Shown here in pieces: positions 16,655 to 30,800 of a DNA stretch of 64,000 nt. The stretch lies in the NCBI RefSeq assembly GCF_009712475.1, contig NZ_VCJO01000006.1:186001-250000 (forward strand). The letters are read 5' to 3'. Within the stretch, counting starts at the first letter, position 1; the number at the start of each line of letters is the position of its first letter. This DNA comes from Micromonospora sp. CP22 (GTDB lineage: Bacteria; Actinomycetota; Actinomycetes; Mycobacteriales; Micromonosporaceae). Below the pieces are notes generated by a model. It worked only from the letters and a program-made list of their open reading frames with translations. It was not told where the DNA came from and ran no database searches. The position numbers and the translations under genes are program-made.

Positions 16655-16698
16655 ACGGCGGGCGGCGCGGCGCGGCGGACACCGGGCGTGACAGACTC

Positions 16699-17883
16699 AT
16701 GGCCGTGTTGCGCTGGTTGACCGCAGGGGAATCACACGGGCCCGCTCTCGTCGCGTTGCTGGAGGGGGTGCCCGCCGGTGTCGAGCTGACCTCCACCGAG
16801 ATCGCCGGGGAGCTGGCCCGCCGTCGGCTCGGCTACGGGCGGGGTGCCCGGATGGCGTTCGAGCAGGACGAAATCGAGATCATCGGTGGCCTGCGGCACG
16901 GGGTGACCCTGGGCAGCCCGGTCGCCGTCCGGGTCGGCAACTCCGAGTGGCCCAAGTGGCGCACCGTGATGGCCGCCGACCCGGTCGATCCCGACGAGTT
17001 GGCCCAGCAGGCCCGCAACGCGCCGCTGACGCGCCCCCGGCCCGGCCACGCCGACCTGGCCGGCATGCAGAAGTACGGCCACACCGACGCCCGGCCGATC
17101 CTGGAACGGGCCAGCGCGCGGGAGACCGCCGCCCGGGTCGCGGTCGGCACGGTGGCCAAGGCACTGCTGCGGCAGGCCCTCGACATCGAGATCGTCTCGC
17201 ATGTGGTGGAGCTCGGCCCGGTCGCCGTCAAGCCGGGTCTGCGGCCCCGGCCGGAGGACGCCGAGCGCATCGACGCCGACCCGCTGCGCTGCCTCGACCC
17301 GGAGGCCAGCGCCCGGATGGTCGCCGAGGTCGACGCCGCGAAGAAGGCCGCCGACACCCTCGGAGGCGTGGTCGAGGTGCTGGCGTACGGCGTACCCCCG
17401 GGCCTGGGCAGCCACGTCCAGTGGGACCGCAAGCTCGACGCCCGGCTGGCCACCGCGCTGATGTCGATCCAGGCGATCAAGGGAGTGGAGATCGGCGACG
17501 GCTGGCAGCAGGCGCGGTCCCGGGGCTCCGAGGCGCACGACGAGATCATTCCCACCGCCACCGGGGTCCGCCGGGTCACCGACCGGGCCGGTGGCCTGGA
17601 GGGCGGCATCACCACCGGTGAGCCGCTGCGGGTGAAGGCGGCGATGAAGCCGATCTCCTCGTTGAACCGCGCGCTGGCCACGGTGGACATCACCACCGGC
17701 GAGCCCGCCACCGCCATCAACCAGCGATCCGACGTCTGCGCGGTGCCGGCCGCCGCCGTGGTCGCCGAGGCGATGGTGGCGCTGGTGCTGGCCGAGGCAG
17801 CGGTGGAGAAGTTCGGCGGCGACTCGGTCGCCGAGATGCGCCGCAACCTGACCGGCTACCTGAACGCGCTGGTGATCCGATGA
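16699..17883 (+). CDS. aroC: Chorismate synthase
   Basis: Converts 5-enolpyruvylshikimate-3-phosphate to chorismate using reduced FMN. The 394-residue protein begins [20 protein letters not shown] and carries RPGHADLAG and [26 protein letters not shown], all standard family motifs. ATG at 16699; a GTG at 16705 would give the common [12 protein letters not shown] start and cannot be excluded. Overlaps aroK by 4 bp (ATGA). Confidence 0.97.
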   Translation: MAVLRWLTAGESHGPALVALLEGVPAGVELTSTEIAGELARRRLGYGRGARMAFEQDEIEIIGGLRHGVTLGSPVAVRVGNSEWPKWRTVMAADPVDPDELAQQARNAPLTRPRPGHADLAGMQKYGHTDARPILERASARETAARVAVGTVAKALLRQALDIEIVSHVVELGPVAVKPGLRPRPEDAERIDADPLRCLDPEASARMVAEVDAAKKAADTLGGVVEVLAYGVPPGLGSHVQWDRKLDARLATALMSIQAIKGVEIGDGWQQARSRGSEAHDEIIPTATGVRRVTDRAGGLEGGITTGEPLRVKAAMKPISSLNRALATVDITTGEPATAINQRSDVCAVPAAAVVAEAMVALVLAEAAVEKFGGDSVAEMRRNLTGYLNALVIR

Positions 17884-18395
17884 CCGGTACCGTCCGGCCG
17901 GTCTGTGTGCTGGTCGGCGCGCCGGGTTCGGGCAAGACCACCGTCGGGCAGCAGTTGGCGGAAGCGCTCGGCGTCGAGTTCCGGGACACCGACGCCGACA
18001 TCGAACGGGTCGCGGGCAAGCCGATCCCGGAGATCTTCGTCGACGAGGGGGAGGCGCATTTCCGTACCCTCGAACGGGCGGCGGTGGCGGCGGCGCTGGT
18101 CTCCTGCACCGGGGTGCTCGCCCTCGGCGGCGGCGCGGTGCTGGCCGAGGAGAACCGGGCGGCGCTGGTCGGTCACCGGGTGGTGCACCTCGACGTCGGG
18201 TTGGCCGACGCGGTGAAGCGGGTCGACCTCGGCATCGGTCGACCACTGTTGGCGATCAACCCCCGGGCCACCCTCAAACATCTGATGGAGCAGCGCCGGC
18301 CGCTGTACACCGAGGTCGCCACCATCACGGTGGCCACCGACGGGCGCACCCCCGAGGAGATCGTCGCCGAACTCGTCACCCTGCTGAAGTCGTAA
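17880..18395 (+). CDS. aroK: Shikimate kinase
   Basis: Phosphorylates shikimate at the 3-hydroxyl with ATP. 171 residues with Walker [10 protein letters not shown] (residues 13-21), shikimate-binding [16 protein letters not shown] and ALGGGAV, and the lid region IGRPLL. Translationally coupled to aroC. Its stop codon abuts a palindromic repeat shared with the 3' end of the convergent ctaG-like gene. Confidence 0.96.
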   Translation: MTGTVRPVCVLVGAPGSGKTTVGQQLAEALGVEFRDTDADIERVAGKPIPEIFVDEGEAHFRTLERAAVAAALVSCTGVLALGGGAVLAEENRAALVGHRVVHLDVGLADAVKRVDLGIGRPLLAINPRATLKHLMEQRRPLYTEVATITVATDGRTPEEIVAELVTLLKS

Positions 18396-18409
18396 GGAAG
18401 GGCACCTTA

Positions 18410-21425
<3,016 letters not shown>

Positions 21426-21560
21426 GGTTCCGATCACCGTACGCCCGGCTTCCGCACCGCCACTACGCTCGGTGCTGCCCGCGCCCGGGTAGGTGCGAAG
21501 CAAGCCCTTCCAGCTACCCTCAGTGATGTCCCGGTTCCCCGCCCATCACCCCTTTCCACG

Positions 21561-21682
21561 CTTTGCTCTGCTTCAACCAACGCACTAGCGGCTGACCAGC
21601 GGCGTTGTGGCGCGGCAGTGCGGTGATCTGCGGCGAAATCGCCACGGAAAGTGACTGTTGCGTCGGTTGAAGCAGAGCAAAG
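21561..21682. repeat. 122-bp element with 24-bp terminal inverted repeats
   Basis: CTTTGCTCTGCTTCAACC (21561-21578) and its exact reverse complement (21665-21682) bound the element; extending inward gives 24 bp with one mismatch. The core includes a small palindrome GGCGAAATCGCC. The arm sequence GCTCTGCTTCA recurs as an inverted repeat at 32388-32450 in the pyrD-bioA gap, so this is a repeat family rather than a local hairpin. No transposase and no clear target duplication are visible. Confidence 0.75.
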
Positions 21683-21870
21683 GGCGCGGAGGTGTGGTGG
21701 GGGGCGGGGGAGAGGCGTCACTGACAGTGCGCGGTTTGCCCTCGCGGATCGGCACCCGGGGTGCGGCGCGCGGGCCCTCGCCGGATGGTCATGCCGAGGC
21801 GACGGGGCACGTCGAGCCGGGCCCGGGCCGGTGGCGACCGGCGGCGGTCGGCGGGTCGTGAGACTGCTAG

Positions 21871-21876
21871 TAGACT
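21871..21876 (+). promoter_or_regulatory. Probable -10 element of efp-nusB
   Basis: TAGACT lies 39 bp upstream of the efp ATG in the sequence CTAGTAGACTTGG; no convincing -35 hexamer is visible. It would give a leader of about 30 nt carrying the AGG-type ribosome-binding site before 21915. Confidence 0.4.
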
Positions 21877-21914
21877 TGGCAGGTCTGTCCGCCAATTGAT
21901 GATCAAGGCAGGAA

Positions 21915-22472
21915 ATGGCCACCACCAACGACCTGAAGAACGGCATGGTACTCAACCTCGACGGGGAGCTCTGGTCCGTCGTTGAGTTCCAGCACGTCAA
22001 GCCCGGTAAGGGTGGTGCGTTCGTGCGTACCACGCTGAAGAACGTGCTCTCCGGCAAGGTGGTCGACAAGACCTTCAACGCGGGCACCAAGGTGGAGACG
22101 GCGACCGTCGACAAGCGCACCATGCAGTATCTCTACGCCGACGGCGAGGACTACGTCTTCATGGACATGGAGACGTACGACCAGATCACGGTGCTGGGCG
22201 GGACGGTCGGCGAGGCGGCCAACTACCTGCTGCCCGAGGCCGAGGCGATCGTGGCCACCCACGAGGGTGTGCCGCTCTACATCGAGCTGCCGACCTCCGT
22301 TGTGCTGGAGGTCACCTACACCGAGCCGGGTCTGCAGGGCGACCGCTCGACCGGCGGCAACAAGCCGGCGACGGTGGAGACGGGCGCGACCGTCCAGGTC
22401 CCGCTCTTCGTGACCACCGGCGAGAAGATCAAGGTCGACACCCGCGACGGCCGTTACCTCGGCCGCGCCTGA
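21915..22472 (+). CDS. efp: Translation elongation factor P
   Basis: Relieves ribosome stalling at polyproline. 185 residues, three-domain EF-P. The domain I loop is [14 protein letters not shown] with the tip lysine (Lys32) where other EF-Ps carry their modification. No modification enzyme gene is adjacent. The stop codon shares a base with the nusB start (TGATG), so the two genes are coupled. Confidence 0.97.
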   Translation: MATTNDLKNGMVLNLDGELWSVVEFQHVKPGKGGAFVRTTLKNVLSGKVVDKTFNAGTKVETATVDKRTMQYLYADGEDYVFMDMETYDQITVLGGTVGEAANYLLPEAEAIVATHEGVPLYIELPTSVVLEVTYTEPGLQGDRSTGGNKPATVETGATVQVPLFVTTGEKIKVDTRDGRYLGRA

Positions 22473-22906
22473 TGTCCGAGGGTCCGAAGCAGCAGATGCC
22501 GGCGCGCCGCAAGGCGCGCAAGCGGGCGTTGGACGTGCTCTTCGAGGCCGACCTGCGTGATCGCCCACCGGTCGAGGTGCTGGCGGGCTACGTTGAGCGG
22601 ATCGAGAAGCCGCGTCCCGAACACCTGGGGTACGCGGTCGGTCTGGTCGAGGGGGTGGCCGGGCACCTGGACCGGATCGATGAGCTGATCTCCAGCTACG
22701 CCGAGGGCTGGACGTTGGACCGGATGCCGGTGGTCGACCGCAACCTGGCCCGGATCGCGGTCTACGAGCTGCTGTATCTCGACGAGATCGACGACGCGGT
22801 GGCGATCAGCGAGGCGGTGGAGTTGGCCCGGCAGATGTCGACCGACGACTCGCCCCGCTTCCTCAACGGTCTGCTCGGCAGGATCGCCGAGTACGCCACC
22901 CGCTGA
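22472..22906 (+). CDS. nusB: Transcription antitermination factor NusB
   Basis: 144-residue all-helical RNA-binding factor that acts with NusE (S10) in rRNA antitermination. Recognised by RRKARKRALDVLFEADLR at the N-terminus and RIAVYELLYLDEIDDAVAISEAVELA, SPRFLNGLLGRIA at the C-terminus. Standard efp-nusB order; followed by a strong terminator. Confidence 0.96.
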   Translation: MSEGPKQQMPARRKARKRALDVLFEADLRDRPPVEVLAGYVERIEKPRPEHLGYAVGLVEGVAGHLDRIDELISSYAEGWTLDRMPVVDRNLARIAVYELLYLDEIDDAVAISEAVELARQMSTDDSPRFLNGLLGRIAEYATR

Positions 22907-22934
22907 GGCGTACGCCACCTGCGGTGACGTGACG

Positions 22935-22964
22935 AAGGGCCCGTGCCGGACGGCACGGGCCCTT
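22935..22964. terminator. Strong bidirectional terminator between nusB and bldD
   Basis: AAGGGCCCGTGCC (22935-22947) pairs with GGCACGGGCCCTT (22952-22964): 13 bp with a GGAC tetraloop, followed by a short T-run (TTTCG). It lies between convergent nusB and bldD and can serve both. Confidence 0.85.
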
Positions 22965-22978
22965 TCGTCGGTTCGTAC

Positions 22979-23467
22979 TCAGGAGGCGAAGAACGCCCGG
23001 GGATCGGCGACCAGCACGCCGTGCTCGGTCAGCCGCTCGATCAGGCCGGACGGCGAGGCGTCGTAGACGATGGCGAGGGCGCGCAGGTCGTCGGCGCGGA
23101 TGGACAGCACCCGGCCGTTGTAGTCACCGCGCTGCTGCTGGATGGCGCGTGCGTAGCGGGCCACGTAGGCGAGATCCTCGCTGGCCTCGTCGTAGAGGCG
23201 CTCCAGGTCCAGAACGATCTTGCTGGTGGGTTCGTGCCGCACCCCACTGCCGTCGGGCAGCAACTCCGAGACCGGTACGCGGTAGAACTCGGCCAGCTCG
23301 GCCAGTCGGGACACCGTGACGGCCCGGTCGCCGCGCTCGTACGAGCCGACGACTACCGCCTTCCAACGCCCGTTCGACTTCTCCTCCACTCCCTGCAGGG
23401 ACAGACCCTGCTGCTGGCGGATGGAGCGCAGGCGGGCGCCCAGAGACTTGGCGTATTCAGAGGGCAT
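22979..23467 (-). CDS. bldD: BldD, c-di-GMP-responsive developmental repressor
   Basis: 162 residues. The N-terminal HTH domain (about 1-75) includes LGARLRSIRQQQGLSLQGVE and the very conserved GRWKAVVVGSYERGDRAVTV. The C-terminal domain holds the c-di-GMP signature RGD-X8-RxxD (RGDYNGRVLSIRADD). In Streptomyces, BldD bound to tetrameric c-di-GMP represses sporulation genes. It is single and divergent from pyrR. A REC-GGDEF protein encoded at 48998-49978 could contribute to the c-di-GMP it reads. Confidence 0.96.
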   Translation of the reverse strand: MPSEYAKSLGARLRSIRQQQGLSLQGVEEKSNGRWKAVVVGSYERGDRAVTVSRLAELAEFYRVPVSELLPDGSGVRHEPTSKIVLDLERLYDEASEDLAYVARYARAIQQQRGDYNGRVLSIRADDLRALAIVYDASPSGLIERLTEHGVLVADPRAFFAS

Positions 23468-23733
23468 TCGGACACTCCAGTGCTGCTCGGGTTCTCCCAG
23501 CGATCGCTACGGAGCGTGACGGTACGGGGATTCGTACACGTGGTCAAGTGGTCGTGACCTTCCCGTTGAACACCCCGGGTGAGTTGTCCCGTTTCGCCAG
23601 ACTGATTCGCCAGTCAGTAAATGCCGACCGGTCACGCCGTCGTGCCTGGTGCCCGCGCGTAGCGGCGGCGACGACCACTGGTAACGTTGCCGACGCCCCT
23701 CCGCCGGCCCGGTCCAGCCGGCCGGGAGGATCC

Positions 23734-23776
23734 GACGTCCTTTAACGACCCGTCCCGTGAGGCGGGGAAGGAGGTC
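23734..23776 (+). promoter_or_regulatory. Predicted PyrR-binding hairpin that can mask the pyrR ribosome-binding site
   Basis: TCCCGTGAGG (23753-23762) matches the PyrR-binding loop consensus UCCNGNGAGG. It is closed by CCCG (23749-23752) with CGGG (23763-23766). An outer helix can form between GACGTCCTT (23734-23742) and AAGGAGGTC (23768-23776) with one mismatch; the latter is the pyrR Shine-Dalgarno. PyrR with UMP would therefore stabilise a structure that blocks translation, as described for mycobacterial pyr mRNA. The remaining 266 bp back to bldD (23468-23733) show no further feature I can support. Confidence 0.75.
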
Positions 23777-23780
23777 CGCC

Positions 23781-24368
23781 GTGGCCTACCCAACGGCTGC
23801 CCAGTCGCCACCGCCGCGACAACCCTCGGTGAAGGTGATTTTGACCAGCGCCGACGTGCAACGCGTCGTCGACCGCATCGCTCACCAGATCCTCGAGAAG
23901 ACCCAGGGCGCGGCCGACACCGTGTTGCTCGGCGTCCCCACCCGGGGCGCCCCCCTGGCCGGTCGCCTCGCCGCCCGGATCAGCGCCTTCGAGGGCATCT
24001 CCGTGCCGGTCGGCGTGCTCGACATCACCCTCTACCGCGACGACCTGCGCCGGCACGCCACCCGGGCGGTCGGCCCCACCCAGCTCCCGCCCGGTGGCAT
24101 CGACGGCATGCGGGTGATCCTCGTCGACGACGTCCTCTTCTCTGGCCGGACCGTCCGGGCCGCCCTCGACGCGCTCGGTGACCTGGGACGTCCCGCCATG
24201 GTGCAGCTTGCCGTGCTGGTGGACCGGGGGCACCGACAGCTACCCATCCGGGCCGACTACGTCGGCAAGAACATCCCGACCGCGCTGGCCGAGAACGTCA
24301 AGGTGACGCTGGCCGAGACCGACGGCGTGGACGAGGTCCGGCTCTACGGCGAGGAGCCCGCCCGGTGA
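23781..24368 (+). CDS. pyrR: PyrR, pyrimidine operon regulator / uracil phosphoribosyltransferase
   Basis: 195 residues. The GTG at 23781 is chosen because AAGGAGG lies 6 nt upstream; an upstream start at 23757 would sit inside the RNA hairpin. Motifs: [26 protein letters not shown] and the PRPP-binding [21 protein letters not shown]. Binds pyr mRNA in response to UMP and has weak UPRT activity. First gene of the pyrimidine cluster; its stop opens a 55-nt spacer repeat before pyrB. Confidence 0.96.
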   Translation: MAYPTAAQSPPPRQPSVKVILTSADVQRVVDRIAHQILEKTQGAADTVLLGVPTRGAPLAGRLAARISAFEGISVPVGVLDITLYRDDLRRHATRAVGPTQLPPGGIDGMRVILVDDVLFSGRTVRAALDALGDLGRPAMVQLAVLVDRGHRQLPIRADYVGKNIPTALAENVKVTLAETDGVDEVRLYGEEPAR

Positions 24369-24423
24369 GCGCGAGGAGTGGGGCGCGGCTTTGCCCCGCG
24401 GTCGCCGACGAAAGGCAGGCATC
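24365..24423 (+). repeat. Intercistronic spacer repeat, copy 1 (pyrR-pyrB)
   Basis: Starts GGTGAGCGCGAGGA over the pyrR stop and ends GACGAAAGGCAGGCA before the pyrB ATG. The same ends and the identical 55-nt spacer length occur between pyrC and carA (26621-26679). The A-rich end GAAAGGC supplies the ribosome-binding site of the next gene. Confidence 0.6.
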
Positions 24424-25350
24424 ATGATCAGGCATCTGCTCTCCGGCGCCGACCTTGACGCCGACACCGCCACCCAGATCCTGGACACCGCCGCCGAGAT
24501 GGCCGCCGTGGCCGGACGCGAGGTCAAGAAGCTGCCGGCGCTGCGCGGCCGGACCGTGGTCAACCTCTTCTACGAGGATTCGACCCGTACCCGGATCTCG
24601 TTCGAGGCGGCCGCCAAGCGACTCAGCGCCGATGTGATCAACTTTTCGGCGAAGGGTTCCAGCGTCGCCAAGGGCGAGAGCCTGAAGGACACCGCGTTGA
24701 CCCTGCAGGCGATGGGCGCCGACGCGGTGGTGGTCCGCCATCCCGCCTCGGGCGCCCCGCACCGCCTCGCCGACTGGGTCGACGGTTCGGTGGTCAACGC
24801 GGGCGACGGCACCCACGAGCATCCCACCCAGGCGCTGCTCGACGCGTACACGATGCGGTCCCGGCTGGGACGGCTGGCCGGACTGTCGGTGGCCGTGGTC
24901 GGTGACGTGCTGCACTCCCGGGTGGCCCGCTCCAACGTGCTGCTGCTGTCCACCCTCGGCGCCAAGGTGACGCTGGTCGGGCCGCCGACGCTCATCCCGG
25001 TCGACATCGCCGCCGCCCTCGCGCCCGGCACCGACGTCTGCTACGACCTCGACGCGGTGCTGCCGTCGTCGGACGTGGTGATGATGCTGCGGGTGCAGCG
25101 GGAGCGGATGAACGACTCCTACTTCCCGTCCGCCCGCGAGTACGCCCGCCGCTACGGCCTGGACGGTCCCCGGATGAATCGGCTGCCGGAGCACGCCATC
25201 GTCATGCACCCCGGCCCGATGAACCGGGGCATGGAGATCACACCGGAGGTCGCGGACTCGTCCCGCTCCACCATCGTCGAACAGGTCGCCAACGGTGTCT
25301 CCGTCCGGATGGCCGTCCTCTACCTGCTGCTCGGGGGGAACAACCGGTGA
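24424..25350 (+). CDS. pyrB: Aspartate carbamoyltransferase catalytic subunit
   Basis: Condenses carbamoyl phosphate with aspartate. 308 residues; motifs [19 protein letters not shown] (carbamoyl-phosphate site), [28 protein letters not shown] and [12 protein letters not shown]. No pyrI regulatory subunit gene follows. GTGA overlap with pyrC. Confidence 0.97.
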   Translation: MIRHLLSGADLDADTATQILDTAAEMAAVAGREVKKLPALRGRTVVNLFYEDSTRTRISFEAAAKRLSADVINFSAKGSSVAKGESLKDTALTLQAMGADAVVVRHPASGAPHRLADWVDGSVVNAGDGTHEHPTQALLDAYTMRSRLGRLAGLSVAVVGDVLHSRVARSNVLLLSTLGAKVTLVGPPTLIPVDIAAALAPGTDVCYDLDAVLPSSDVVMMLRVQRERMNDSYFPSAREYARRYGLDGPRMNRLPEHAIVMHPGPMNRGMEITPEVADSSRSTIVEQVANGVSVRMAVLYLLLGGNNR

Positions 25351-26624
25351 ACTCGTACCTGCTCAAGAACGTCAGCGTCCTCGGCGCCGCACCGACCGAC
25401 CTGCTGATCCGCGACGGCGTCGTCGCGGAGACCGGCACCGGGCTGTCCGCGCCGGACGCCACGGTGGTCGACGCCGCCGGGCTGGTCGCCCTGCCCGGCC
25501 TGGTCGACCTGCACACCCATCTGCGTGAGCCCGGCCGGGAGGACGCCGAGACGGTGGAGACCGGTTCCCGCTCGGCGGCGCTCGGCGGTTACACCGCGGT
25601 CTGCGCGATGGCGAACACCTCGCCGGTGGCCGACACCGCCGGGGTGGTGGAGCAGGTGTGGCGGCTCGGCCGCGAGGCCGGGCTGGTCGACGTGCAACCC
25701 ATCGGCGCGGTCACCGTCGGCCTGGCCGGCGAACGCCTGGCCGAACTCGGCGCGATGGCCGACTCGGCGGCCCGGGTGCGGATCTTCTCCGACGACGGGC
25801 ACTGCGTCGCCGACCCCCGGCTGATGCGCCGGGCGCTGGAGTACGTGAAGGCCTTCGACGGGATCATCGCCCAGCACGCGGAGGAGCCCCGGCTCACCGA
25901 GGGGGCCCAGATGCACGAAGGTGAGGTCTCCACCCGGCTGGGCCTCACCGGGTGGCCGGCGGTGGCCGAGGAGGCGATCATCGCGCGGGACGTGCTGCTG
26001 GCCGAGCACGTCGGCAGCCGACTGCACGTCTGTCACGTCTCCACCGCCGGCAGCGTCGAGGTGCTGCGCCACGCCAAGGCCCGGGGGGTACGCGTCACCG
26101 CCGAGGTGACCCCGCACCACCTGCTGCTCACCGACGCGCGGGCCGAGACCTACGACCCGGTCTTCAAGGTCAACCCGCCGCTGCGTACCGCCACCGACAT
26201 CGCCGCGCTGCGGGCCGCGCTGGTCGACGGGGTGATCGACATCATCGCCACCGACCACGCCCCACACGCGGTGGAGGACAAGGAGTGCGAGTGGGCGTAC
26301 GCCCGGCCGGGCATGCTCGGGCTGGAGACGGCGCTGTCCATCGCGCTCGACGTGCTGGGGCCGGAGTGGGACCTGATCGCCGACCGGATGTCGCGTACGC
26401 CGGCCCGGATCGCCGGACTGACCGAACACGGCCACGACCCGGCCCCCGGAGCGCCGGCCAACCTGACCCTGGTCGACCCGGCGGCCCGCCGGGTGATCGA
26501 ACCTGCGGAGCTGGCCAGCCGTAGCCGCAACACACCGTACGCCCGGATGACGCTGCCGGGTCGCATCGTGGCGACCTTCCTGCGTGGCGAGGCGACGGTT
26601 CTGGACGGAAAGGCTGTCCGGTGA
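25347..26624 (+). CDS. pyrC: Dihydroorotase
   Basis: 425-residue amidohydrolase-fold enzyme that cyclises carbamoyl aspartate. Metal ligands in [14 protein letters not shown]; further motifs [28 protein letters not shown] and [14 protein letters not shown] start overlaps the pyrB stop. Its stop opens the second copy of the spacer repeat. Confidence 0.97.
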   Translation: MNSYLLKNVSVLGAAPTDLLIRDGVVAETGTGLSAPDATVVDAAGLVALPGLVDLHTHLREPGREDAETVETGSRSAALGGYTAVCAMANTSPVADTAGVVEQVWRLGREAGLVDVQPIGAVTVGLAGERLAELGAMADSAARVRIFSDDGHCVADPRLMRRALEYVKAFDGIIAQHAEEPRLTEGAQMHEGEVSTRLGLTGWPAVAEEAIIARDVLLAEHVGSRLHVCHVSTAGSVEVLRHAKARGVRVTAEVTPHHLLLTDARAETYDPVFKVNPPLRTATDIAALRAALVDGVIDIIATDHAPHAVEDKECEWAYARPGMLGLETALSIALDVLGPEWDLIADRMSRTPARIAGLTEHGHDPAPGAPANLTLVDPAARRVIEPAELASRSRNTPYARMTLPGRIVATFLRGEATVLDGKAVR

Positions 26625-26679
26625 GCGCGAGGAACGCAGCGAAGCGGAGTACCGCAGCCGCGAACGAAAGGCGGGCACA
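26621..26679 (+). repeat. Intercistronic spacer repeat, copy 2 (pyrC-carA)
   Basis: Begins GGTGAGCGCGAGGA over the pyrC stop and ends GAACGAAAGGCGGGCACA before the carA GTG. Length and both ends match copy 1 at 24365-24423, while the interior differs (here GAACGCAGCGAAGCGGAG). Confidence 0.6.
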
Positions 26680-27840
26680 GTGAAGCGCAGGTCGGCGATC
26701 CTGGTCCTTGAGGACGGGCGCACCTTCCACGGCGAGGCGTACGGCAGCGTCGGGGAGACCTTCGGCGAGGCGGTCTTCAACACCGGGATGACCGGTTACC
26801 AGGAGACCCTCACCGACCCGTCGTACCACCGCCAGGTGGTGGTGCAGACCGCCCCGCACATCGGCAACACCGGCGTCAACACCGACGACGACGAGTCGCG
26901 TCGGATCTGGGTGGCGGGTTACGTGGTGCGTGATCCGGCCCGGGTCAGCTCCAACTGGCGGGCCACCGGCGGACTGGAGGACCGGCTGGCCACCGAGGGA
27001 GTAGTCGGCATCAGCGGCGTGGACACCCGGGCACTGACCCGCCACCTGCGTGAACGCGGCGCGATGCGGGTGGGTGTCTCCAGTGTCGAGGACGACCCCC
27101 GGGCCCTGCTCGAACGGGTCCGCCAGTCGCCGCAGATGGTCGGCGCGAACCTCTCCGACGAGGTGACCACCCCGACCCCGTACGTGGTCGACGCCGAGGG
27201 CGAGCACCGGTTCACGGTGGCCGCGCTGGACCTGGGCATCAAGCGCAACGTGCCGCGTCGGCTCGCCGCGCGGGGTGTCACCACCCACGTGCTGCCGGCC
27301 GGTTCGACCATCGAGGATCTGCTGGCCACCGGTGCTGACGCGGTCTTCTTCTCGCCGGGCCCCGGCGATCCGGCGACCGCCGACAACGCGGTCGCGTTGG
27401 CCCGGGAGGTGCTGCGCCGCGAGATGCCGCTGTTCGGCATCTGCTTCGGCAGCCAGATCCTCGGCCGGGCGCTCGGCTTCGGCACCTACAAGCTCGGCTA
27501 CGGCCACCGGGGCATCAACCAGCCGGTGCTGGACCGGGTCACCGGCAAGGTCGAGGTGACCAGCCACAACCACGGCTTCGCGGTGGAGGTGCCCGGGGTG
27601 CGGCCGGGCGCGGTGGTGCCGAACCAGGTGATCGACACCGAGTTCGGTGGCGTCGAGGTGTCGCACGTCTGCCTCAATGACAACGTGGTCGAGGGGCTGC
27701 GGGCGCGTGACGTGCCCGCTTTCACCGTCCAGTACCACCCGGAGGCGGCGGCCGGCCCGCACGACGCGGACTATCTCTTCGACCGCTTCGCCGAGCTGAT
27801 CGACGGCCGGGCTCTCAGTGGGGGGCGTACCAATGCCTAA
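26680..27840 (+). CDS. carA: Carbamoyl-phosphate synthase small (glutaminase) subunit
   Basis: 386 residues from the GTG at 26680; an upstream in-frame GTG would run through the repeat. The N-terminal domain starts [18 protein letters not shown]. The class I glutaminase has the nucleophile cysteine in [16 protein letters not shown] and the His/Glu pair in [13 protein letters not shown]. Supplies ammonia to CarB. Overlaps carB by 8 bp. Confidence 0.97.
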   Translation: MKRRSAILVLEDGRTFHGEAYGSVGETFGEAVFNTGMTGYQETLTDPSYHRQVVVQTAPHIGNTGVNTDDDESRRIWVAGYVVRDPARVSSNWRATGGLEDRLATEGVVGISGVDTRALTRHLRERGAMRVGVSSVEDDPRALLERVRQSPQMVGANLSDEVTTPTPYVVDAEGEHRFTVAALDLGIKRNVPRRLAARGVTTHVLPAGSTIEDLLATGADAVFFSPGPGDPATADNAVALAREVLRREMPLFGICFGSQILGRALGFGTYKLGYGHRGINQPVLDRVTGKVEVTSHNHGFAVEVPGVRPGAVVPNQVIDTEFGGVEVSHVCLNDNVVEGLRARDVPAFTVQYHPEAAAGPHDADYLFDRFAELIDGRALSGGRTNA

Positions 27841-30800
27841 GCGGACCGATCTCAAGCACATCCTGGTGATCGGGTCGGGACCGATCGTCATCGGACAGGC
27901 CTGCGAGTTCGACTACTCCGGCACCCAGGCGTGCCGGGTGCTGCGGGCCGAGGGGATCAGGGTCAGCCTGGTCAACTCCAACCCGGCGACGATCATGACC
28001 GATCCGGAGTTCGCCGACGCCACCTACGTCGAGCCGATCACCCCCGAGTTCGTCGAGCTGGTGATCGCCAAGGAGCGTCCCGACGCGGTGCTGCCCACCC
28101 TGGGCGGTCAGACCGCGCTGAACACCGCGGTGGCGTTGCACGATTCCGGGGTGCTGGAGAAGTACGGCGTCGAGCTGATCGGCGCCGACATCGAGGCGAT
28201 CCGGCGCGGCGAGGACCGGCAGCTGTTCAAGGAGATCGTGGCGAAGGCCGGCGTACGCCTCGGGGTGGCCGACCCGTCGGCGCTGGTGCCACGGTCGCGG
28301 GTCTGCCACTCGATGGACGAGGTCCGGGAGACGGTGGCCGAGCTGGGCCTGCCGGTGGTGATCCGGCCGTCGTTCACCATGGGTGGCCTCGGCTCGGGTA
28401 TGGCGCACACCGACGCCGACCTGGAGCGCATCGCGGGGGCCGGGCTGGCCGCCAGCCCGGTGCACGAGGTGCTCATCGAGGAGAGCGTGCTCGGCTGGAA
28501 GGAGTACGAACTCGAACTGATGCGGGACCGCCACGACAACGTGGTGGTGGTCTGCTCGATCGAGAACATCGACCCGATGGGCGTGCACACCGGCGACAGC
28601 GTGACCGTGGCGCCGGCCATGACCCTGACCGACCGGGAGTACCAGCACCTGCGCGACCTGGGTATCGCGGTGCTGCGCGAGGTCGGCGTGGACACCGGTG
28701 GCTGCAACATCCAGTTCGCGGTGAACCCGGCCGACGGCCGCATCGTCGTCATCGAGATGAACCCCCGGGTCTCCCGCTCCTCGGCGTTGGCCTCGAAGGC
28801 GACCGGTTTCCCGATCGCGAAGATCGCCGCCAAGCTGGCCATCGGCTACACCCTCGACGAGATCCCCAACGACATCACCCTCAAGACGCCGGCCGCGTTC
28901 GAGCCGACGCTGGACTACGTGGTGGTGAAGATCCCCCGGTTCGCGTTCGAGAAGTTCCCCGGCGCGGACCGGGAGCTGACCACCACGATGAAGTCGGTCG
29001 GCGAGGCGATGAGCCTGGGACGTAACTTCACCGAGGCGTTGAACAAGGCGATGCGCTCGATGGAGACCAAGGAAGCCGGTTTCTGGACGGTGCCCGACCC
29101 GGCCGGGGCCACCCGGGAGAACACCCTCGCGGCCCTGGGCACGCCGCACGACGGGCGGCTCTACACGGTGGAACGGGCGCTGCGGCTGGGCGCCTCGATC
29201 GCCGAGGTCAGCGCCGCCTCCGGCGGTATCGACCCGTGGTTCCTGGACCAGATCGCGGCTCTGGTCGAGTTGCGGGCCGAGATCGTGGCGGCCCCGGTGC
29301 TGGACGCGGCGCTGCTGCGCCGGGCCAAGCGGGCCGGCCTGTCCGACGGCCAGCTGGCCGCGCTCCGGCCCGAGCTGGCCGCCGAGGACGGGGTGCGTAC
29401 GCTGCGGCACCGCCTCGGCATCCGGCCGGTCTACAAGACGGTGGACACCTGCGCCGCCGAGTTCGAGGCCACCACCCCGTACCACTACTCCTCCTACGAC
29501 GCCGAGACCGAGGTGGCCGGTTCGGCGCGGCCGAAGGTCATGATCCTCGGCTCGGGACCGAACCGGATCGGGCAGGGCATCGAGTTCGACTACTCCTGCG
29601 TGCACGCGGTCATGGCGCTGCGGAACGCGCCGTCCGGGTCGGCCGCCGACGCCGAGCGGGCCGGCTACGAGACCGTCATGGTCAACTGCAACCCGGAGAC
29701 GGTCTCCACCGACTACGACACCGCCGACCGGCTCTACTTCGAGCCGCTGACCTTCGAGGACGTGCTGGAGGTCTGGCACGCGGAGGACTCCTCCGGCCGG
29801 GCGGCCGGCGGGCCGGGCGTGGTCGGTGTGATCGTGCAGTTGGGCGGTCAGACCCCGCTCGGGTTGGCCCAACGGCTCAAGGACGCCGGTGTGCCGGTGG
29901 TGGGTACCTCCCCGGAGTCGATCCACCTGGCCGAGGAGCGGGGCGCCTTCGGGTCGCTGCTGGCCCGGGCCGGTCTGCGCGCTCCGGCGCACGGCACCGC
30001 CACCTCGTACGAGGAGGCGAAGCAGATCGCCGACGACATCGGTTACCCGGTGCTGGTCCGACCGTCGTACGTGCTGGGTGGGCGCGGCATGGAGATCGTC
30101 TACGACGACGCCACGCTGCATGACTACATCGGCCGCGCCACCGACATCTCGCCGCACCATCCGGTGCTCGTCGACCGGTTCCTCGACGACGCCATCGAGA
30201 TCGACGTGGACGCGCTCTGTGACGCCGACGGCGAGGTCTACCTCGGCGGGATCATGGAGCACATCGAGGAGGCGGGTATCCACTCCGGCGACTCCTCCTG
30301 CGCGCTGCCCTCGATCACCCTGGCCAGTTCGCACGTCGCCCAGGTGCGGCGGTACACCGAGGCGATCGCCCGGGGCATCGGGGTACGCGGACTGCTCAAC
30401 GTCCAGTACGCGTTGAAGGACGACGCGCTGTACGTGCTGGAGGCCAACCCGCGCGCCTCGCGTACCGTGCCGTTCGTCTCCAAGGCCACGGCGGTGCCGC
30501 TGGCGAAGGCGGCGGCCCGGATCGCCCTGGGCGCGACCCTGGCGGAGCTGCGCGCCGAGGGCATGTTGCCGGCGACCGGGGACGGCGGCTCGCTGCCGCC
30601 GCACGCCCCGATCGCGGTGAAGGAGGCGGTGCTGCCGTTCAAGCGGTTCCGCACGCCGGCCGGTAAGGGAGTGGACTCACTGCTCGGCCCGGAGATGAAG
30701 TCGACCGGCGAGGTGATGGGGATCGACACCGGCTTCGGGCACGCCTTCGCCAAGTCGCAGTCGGCGGCGTACGGCTCACTGCCGACCGAGGGCAAGATCT

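Larger units (their letters stand above)
21426..21914. other. 489-bp non-coding spacer between aroQ and efp
   Basis: No credible gene on either strand. It contains the 122-bp inverted-repeat element at 21561-21682 and a probable efp -10 element near 21871. The short open frame from 21651 has no ribosome-binding site and an arginine/glycine-rich product, so I treat it as noise. Confidence 0.6.

Noticed and set aside
21651..21899. 82-residue open frame between aroQ and efp
   Set aside because: Begins within the repeat arm, no ribosome-binding site, and Arg/Gly/Ala-biased sequence.
27815..30604. 929-residue open frame antisense to carB
   Set aside because: Product is low-complexity Gly/Arg/Val/Asp/His-rich, typical of antisense frames in GC-rich genes; carB on the other strand is complete.
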